DNA from: Zeimonas sp003577305
Lineage (GTDB): Bacteria; Pseudomonadota; Gammaproteobacteria; Burkholderiales; Burkholderiaceae_E
DNA length: 64,000 bases
Assembly (NCBI GenBank): GCA_030263385.1
Contig: SZOX01000010.1
Location: 18,711-82,710 of the forward strand
Direction of reading: 5' to 3'
Under the pieces are notes generated by a model. The model searched no databases. It worked only from the letters and a program-made list of their open reading frames with translations, and had not been told where the DNA came from. A program made the position numbers and the translations under genes. The first letter of the stretch is position 1. Every line of letters begins with the position of its first letter. Below, piece by piece: positions 61,501 through 64,000 of the stretch.

Positions 61501-62090
61501 GCGCGGCGTTTCGCGCCGCCGGCTCGCGCGTGCTGTACTTCGCCGGCTACAAGAAGCTCGTCGACCGCTACAAGGTGGCCGAGATCGAGGCGGCGGCCGA
61601 CACGATCGTCTGGTGCTGCGACGAGGCGCCCGGCTTCGAGCCGGGCCGCGCGCAGGACCGCAGCGTCGTGGGCAACATCGTCGATGCGATGACGGCGTTC
61701 GCGCGCGGCGAGCTCACCGACCTGGCCGCGCCCGGGGCGCTGCGCATGCAGGACGCCGACCGCATCATCGCGATCGGCTCGGACCGGATGATGGCGGCGG
61801 TGGCCGCGGCACGCCACGCGCAGCTCGGCCCGTACCTGAAGCCGCAGCACCGCGCGCTCGGCTCGATCAACTCGCCGATGCAGTGCATGATGAAAGAGGT
61901 CTGCGCACAGTGCCTGCAGCCGCACAGAGACCCGGCTACCGGAAAGGTCACCTACGTGTTTTCGTGCTTCGACCAGGACCAGCCGCTCGACCACGTCGAC
62001 TTCCCGGCGCTCGCCCAGCGTCTGGCCCAGAACGCCCTGCAGGAGCGGCAGACCGCCGCCTGGATCGCCCGATGCCGCAATGCGGAATGA
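58545..62090 (+). CDS. Large NfnAB-like iron-sulfur flavoprotein oxidoreductase
   Basis: An 1181-residue cytosolic protein from GTG 58545. Residues 1-240 are helical and unassigned. Residues about 250-345 are Cys-rich like GltD/NfnB (YCIWCHEQGRDSC, ICNDCMKACIYQ). Residues 390-790 carry two dinucleotide folds, AGMGPAGFTLAHHL (395) and VIGGGLTAVDTATE (571). Residues 860-1100 are a ferredoxin-reductase/PyrK-like module (RPGQFYRL, LVGGGLGNAVLF), ending with cysteines CMMKEVCAQC and FSCFDQ. The order matches NfnB plus NfnA fused. Such proteins move electrons between NAD(P)H and ferredoxin, some with bifurcation. Activity here is unproven. Confidence 0.82.
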   Translation: MTTPLALAHGLGFEDLHAVEGLARLDRAFVDALRAADPALAQRLVDARRTPPDPRAEAALLIELGPHVDAFVGTLFGIGDALAALRERHHDLDPLYEVKTRFVRREAAKLPASELAGFDADAALREIESWLGEPFEELSFARAVLAWQREEADETAQPQRRETARARLAAARRYSAWAATAEAGRLRHAGDLLFALPAKTDPMSLLGHARSRDEDGVRVFTIEPGHERRREGFALTDPGTGLRGALDQANYCIWCHEQGRDSCSKGMREKPGPSGEAAWKRSPFGVNLAGCPLEERISEFHKLKTQGHSVAALAMIAIDNPMMAATGHRICNDCMKACIYQKQTPVDIPQAETRTLKDVLELPWGFEIYSLLTRWNPLNLRRPLPKPDSGYRVLVAGMGPAGFTLAHHLMQEGHGVLGIDGLKIEPLDERLSGVRIDGTRVPFEPVRDVRALYEPLDDRVMAGFGGVAEYGITVRWNKNFLKLVRLLLERRERFALVGGVRFGSTLGADDAFALGFDHVALAIGAGKPTTLDIPNGLARGVRTASDFLMALQLTGAARADSLANMQLRLPVVVIGGGLTAVDTATESLAYYAVQVEKFLARHEALAAVHGEAGARSGWRAEDGEIADEFLAHARAIRAEREAARRERRAPRILELLQGWGGATIAYRKRLVDSPSYTLNHEEVEKALEEGIRFAECLAPARIDVDAHGAVESITFARQLCGEDGQWRDGDAWRAPARTVFVAAGTQPNTVLAREDAAHFELDGRYFRAIDVDGRPVKPERGNAKPDAAQVLLARLDDGRMISFFGDLHPSYFGNVVKAMASARHGYPVVCEVLRRRPPASNEGFGDFAARLGELLRARVERVERLTPNIVEVVVRAPLAARRFRPGQFYRLQNFEALARHVEVGGLPTTLAMEGLALTGAWVDRERGLVSTIVLEMGGSSSLCADLRPGEPIVLMGPTGTPTEIRAGETVVLVGGGLGNAVLFSIGAAFRAAGSRVLYFAGYKKLVDRYKVAEIEAAADTIVWCCDEAPGFEPGRAQDRSVVGNIVDAMTAFARGELTDLAAPGALRMQDADRIIAIGSDRMMAAVAAARHAQLGPYLKPQHRALGSINSPMQCMMKEVCAQCLQPHRDPATGKVTYVFSCFDQDQPLDHVDFPALAQRLAQNALQERQTAAWIARCRNAE

Positions 62091-62137
62091 AAACCGCATT
62101 CGAACGCCGATTTCGCGACAAACGCGCAATACTCCCC

Positions 62138-62167
62138 TTGCGCGCTGCAACAAGCTGCGGATAAATT
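62138..62167 (+). promoter_or_regulatory. Candidate phaZ promoter
   Basis: TTGCGC (62138-62143) is followed 16 bases later by GATAAA (62160-62165), or 18 bases later by TAAATT. The -10 lies 34 bases before the phaZ start. The region 62091-62198 is notably AT-richer than its neighbours, and a TTGCATGCAA palindrome (62166-62175) sits just downstream. Confidence 0.5.
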
Positions 62168-62198
62168 GCATGCAATCGATGACCGCAACGGGGATCGA

Positions 62199-63473
62199 AT
62201 GCTCTACGACATCCGCGAGGCCCAGCGCGCATTCCTGAATCCGCTGTCGCACTGGGCCGACTCGATGAGTCAGCTGTACGCCAATCCCTACAGCCCGCTC
62301 GCCTATGTGCCGTTCGCCAACCGCATCTCGGCGAGCCTGGAGCTGGTGCACCGGCTCGGCAAAGACTACGAAAAGCCCGCCTTCGGCGTGCACTCGACGC
62401 GCCTCGAAGACCGCGACGTGACGGTCGTCGAGCGCATCGAGATCTCCCGGCCGTTCTGTCGACTGCTCAAGTTCGAGCGGCTGCTGCCCGATGCGCTCGC
62501 ACATCGCCGCAACGACCCGGTGGTGCTGCTGTTCGCGCCGCTGTCGGGCCACCACGCGACGCTGCTGCGCGACACGGTGCGCACGCTGCTGCCCGACCAC
62601 ACCGTCTACATCACCGACTGGATCGACGCACGGATGGTGCCGCTCACCGAGGGCAATTTCGAGCTCGACGACTACGTCGGCTACGCGATCGAATTCATCC
62701 GCCACCTCGGTCCCGACGTCCACGTGATCTCGGTGTGCCAGCCCACGGTGCCGGTGCTGGGCGCGATCTCGCTGATGTCCTCGCTCGGCGACCCGGCGGT
62801 GCCGCGCTCGATGACGATGATGGGCGGACCGATCGACACGCGCCGCTCGCCCACCCAGGTCAACAATCTCGCGCAGACGCGCAGCTTCGAATGGTTCGAG
62901 CGCACGGTCATCTACCGGGTGCCCGGCCGCTACCCGGGTGTCGGGCGGCGCGTCTACCCCGGCTTCCTGCAGCACGCGGGCTTCGTCGCGATGAACCCCG
63001 ACCGGCACGTCACCTCGCACTGGGACTTCTACCTGAGCCTGGTGGCCGGCGACATGCAGGACGCGGACGCGCATCGGCGCTTCTACGACGAATACAACGC
63101 GGTGCTCGACCTGCCGGCGGAGTTCTACCTCGACACGATCCGCACCGTGTTCCAGGATCACGCGCTGCCGCTGGGGCGCTGGCACGTCTGGTTCGAAGGC
63201 AGGCGCCAGCACGTCGTCCCGGCCGACATCCGCCGGGTGGCGCTGCTCACGATCGAGGGCGAACTCGACGACATCTCGGGCCAGGGGCAGACGCGCGCCG
63301 CGCACGATCTGTGCGCCGGCATTCCGAAATCGATGAAGCGGCATCTCACCGCCCAGGGCGCAGGCCACTACGGCATCTTCAGCGGACGCCGCTGGCGCGA
63401 GTTCATCTATCCCCAGGTGCGCGACTTCATCGCTTCGAGCCGCCAGCGCGCAAAGCTGCGCGTGGTGGCGTGA
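62199..63473 (+). CDS. phaZ: Intracellular polyhydroxyalkanoate depolymerase
   Basis: A 424-residue enzyme that mobilises stored PHB from granules. It is the i-PhaZ type with a cysteine nucleophile, C180 in ISVCQPTVP, in place of the lipase-box serine. The Asp is in IEGELDDIS and the His in GAGHYGIFSG. The N-terminus MLYDIREAQRAFLNPL is typical of the family. I chose ATG 62199 (GGGGAT upstream) over a TTG at 62166. Its stop overlaps the rsxB start (GTGA). Confidence 0.95.
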   Translation: MLYDIREAQRAFLNPLSHWADSMSQLYANPYSPLAYVPFANRISASLELVHRLGKDYEKPAFGVHSTRLEDRDVTVVERIEISRPFCRLLKFERLLPDALAHRRNDPVVLLFAPLSGHHATLLRDTVRTLLPDHTVYITDWIDARMVPLTEGNFELDDYVGYAIEFIRHLGPDVHVISVCQPTVPVLGAISLMSSLGDPAVPRSMTMMGGPIDTRRSPTQVNNLAQTRSFEWFERTVIYRVPGRYPGVGRRVYPGFLQHAGFVAMNPDRHVTSHWDFYLSLVAGDMQDADAHRRFYDEYNAVLDLPAEFYLDTIRTVFQDHALPLGRWHVWFEGRRQHVVPADIRRVALLTIEGELDDISGQGQTRAAHDLCAGIPKSMKRHLTAQGAGHYGIFSGRRWREFIYPQVRDFIASSRQRAKLRVVA

Positions 63474-64000
63474 GCATCGCCGACGCGATCGACGCGCTGC
63501 TGCCGCAGACGCAGTGCACCCGGTGCGGCTACCCCGGTTGCCGGCCGTACGCCGAGGCGATCGCGGCGGGTGAGGCACCGATCAACCGGTGCCCGCCGGG
63601 CGGCGCCGAAGGCATCGGCCGGCTCGCGCGGCTGCTCGAATGCGACGAGCTGCCGCTCGATCCGGCCTGCGGAACCGAAGAGCCGCGGCGCGTCGCGTGG
63701 ATCGATCCGGCCGCGTGCATCGGTTGCACCAAGTGCATCCAGGCCTGCCCGGTCGACGCGATCATCGGAGCGCAACGGCGCATGCACACGGTGGTCGCCG
63801 CGCTGTGCACCGGCTGCGAACTGTGCGTGGCGCCCTGCCCGGTCGACTGCATCGGGATGCGCGCGCCCGAAACGGCGCAGCCCTGGCGCGACGAGGACGC
63901 GCGCGCAGCCCGTGCGCGGCACGAAGCGCGGCACGCGCGCATCGCGCGGCGGCGCGCCGAGCACGAGCAGCGCCTGCCGGCGCACGCGGTGCAGCGGCCG
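63470..64000 (+). CDS. rsxB: Electron transport complex subunit RsxB/RnfB (5' part, cut by window edge)
   Basis: The first 177 codons of an RnfB-like iron-sulfur protein; the frame is open to the right edge. It has the [4Fe-4S] segment CTRCGYPGCRPYAEAIAAGE, NRCPPGG, and two ferredoxin motifs (CIGCTKCIQACPVDAI and CTGCELCVAPCPVDCI). The hydrophobic N-terminal anchor of Escherichia coli RsxB is missing, as in other betaproteobacteria. A basic, Ala/Arg-rich tail begins near residue 140. Starts at GTG 63470, overlapping the phaZ stop. Confidence 0.9.
   Translation, partial: MSIADAIDALLPQTQCTRCGYPGCRPYAEAIAAGEAPINRCPPGGAEGIGRLARLLECDELPLDPACGTEEPRRVAWIDPAACIGCTKCIQACPVDAIIGAQRRMHTVVAALCTGCELCVAPCPVDCIGMRAPETAQPWRDEDARAARARHEARHARIARRRAEHEQRLPAHAVQRP

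Noticed and set aside
58410..63578. A 1722-codon open frame on the minus strand
   Set aside because: It is the antisense shadow of the large flavoprotein and phaZ. Its composition is dominated by Arg, Ala, His and Asp repeats without any domain signature, as expected for a mirror frame in GC-rich DNA.

Overview
The window is 64 kb of very GC-rich chromosomal DNA from a betaproteobacterium, most likely of the order Burkholderiales. The evidence is the gene order alaC-hom-thrC with molybdopterin genes, the order rpsF-priB-rpsR-rplI-dnaB, polyhydroxyalkanoate (PHA) granule genes with a Cys-nucleophile intracellular PHA depolymerase, and an RnfB-type ferredoxin without a membrane anchor. I saw no rRNA, tRNA, CRISPR array, transposase or phage genes. 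Coding density is very high. Only two gaps exceed 300 bases, and both hold long inverted repeats.

Layout. 1-5587 (minus): moeA (partial), mobB, thrC, hom, alaC. 5668-8216 (plus): Mth938-like protein, bcp, phoH. 8181-8575: a 135-bp inverted repeat that covers the ends of both convergent genes phoH and a threonine-dehydratase-like gene. 9586-13065 (minus): dnaB carrying a 153-residue mini-intein, then rplI, rpsR, priB and rpsF with a good promoter and terminator. 13284-17234: an FFLEELY-type protein, then a Tat-signal protein, a GMC oxidoreductase and a lipase-like hydrolase. 17284-24039: fatty acyl-CoA reductase (minus), phasin, patatin, TetR, TPR protein and SAF-domain oxidoreductase (plus). 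24049-34610 (minus): SulP transporter and a translationally coupled recC-recB-recD operon. 34659-37036: DUF924 protein, wax ester synthase (WS/DGAT) and divergent acyl-CoA-binding protein. 37037-37913: two large palindromic elements. 37914-41652 (minus): ion antiporter, PHA-system protein, 2-hydroxyacid dehydrogenase, pncB.

41751-58025 is the most interesting region. It is a divergent cluster that looks like a complete front end for nicotinate degradation by the reductive route. It has a two-subunit molybdenum hydroxylase with three c-type haem motifs (NicAB type, nicotinate to 6-hydroxynicotinate). A 6-hydroxynicotinate reductase (Hnr type) follows, with a ferredoxin-NADP reductase to feed it. 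An enamidase would then open the ring. A branched-chain-type ABC transporter, TetR and MarR regulators, an ApbE-like protein that may attach flavin, and two paralogous 'amino acid synthesis' family proteins of unknown role complete the set. A perfect 7-4-7 palindrome just downstream of a good sigma-70 promoter is the likely TetR operator. pncB, for nicotinate salvage, lies directly next to the cluster.

58166-64000 (plus): a 7Fe-type ferredoxin, a 1181-residue multidomain iron-sulfur flavoprotein that resembles a fusion of the two NfnAB-type subunits, PHA depolymerase phaZ, and the start of rsxB. The window also joins two storage-lipid themes: PHA (phasin, PHA-system protein, phaZ) and wax esters (fatty acyl-CoA reductase, WS/DGAT, acyl-CoA-binding protein).
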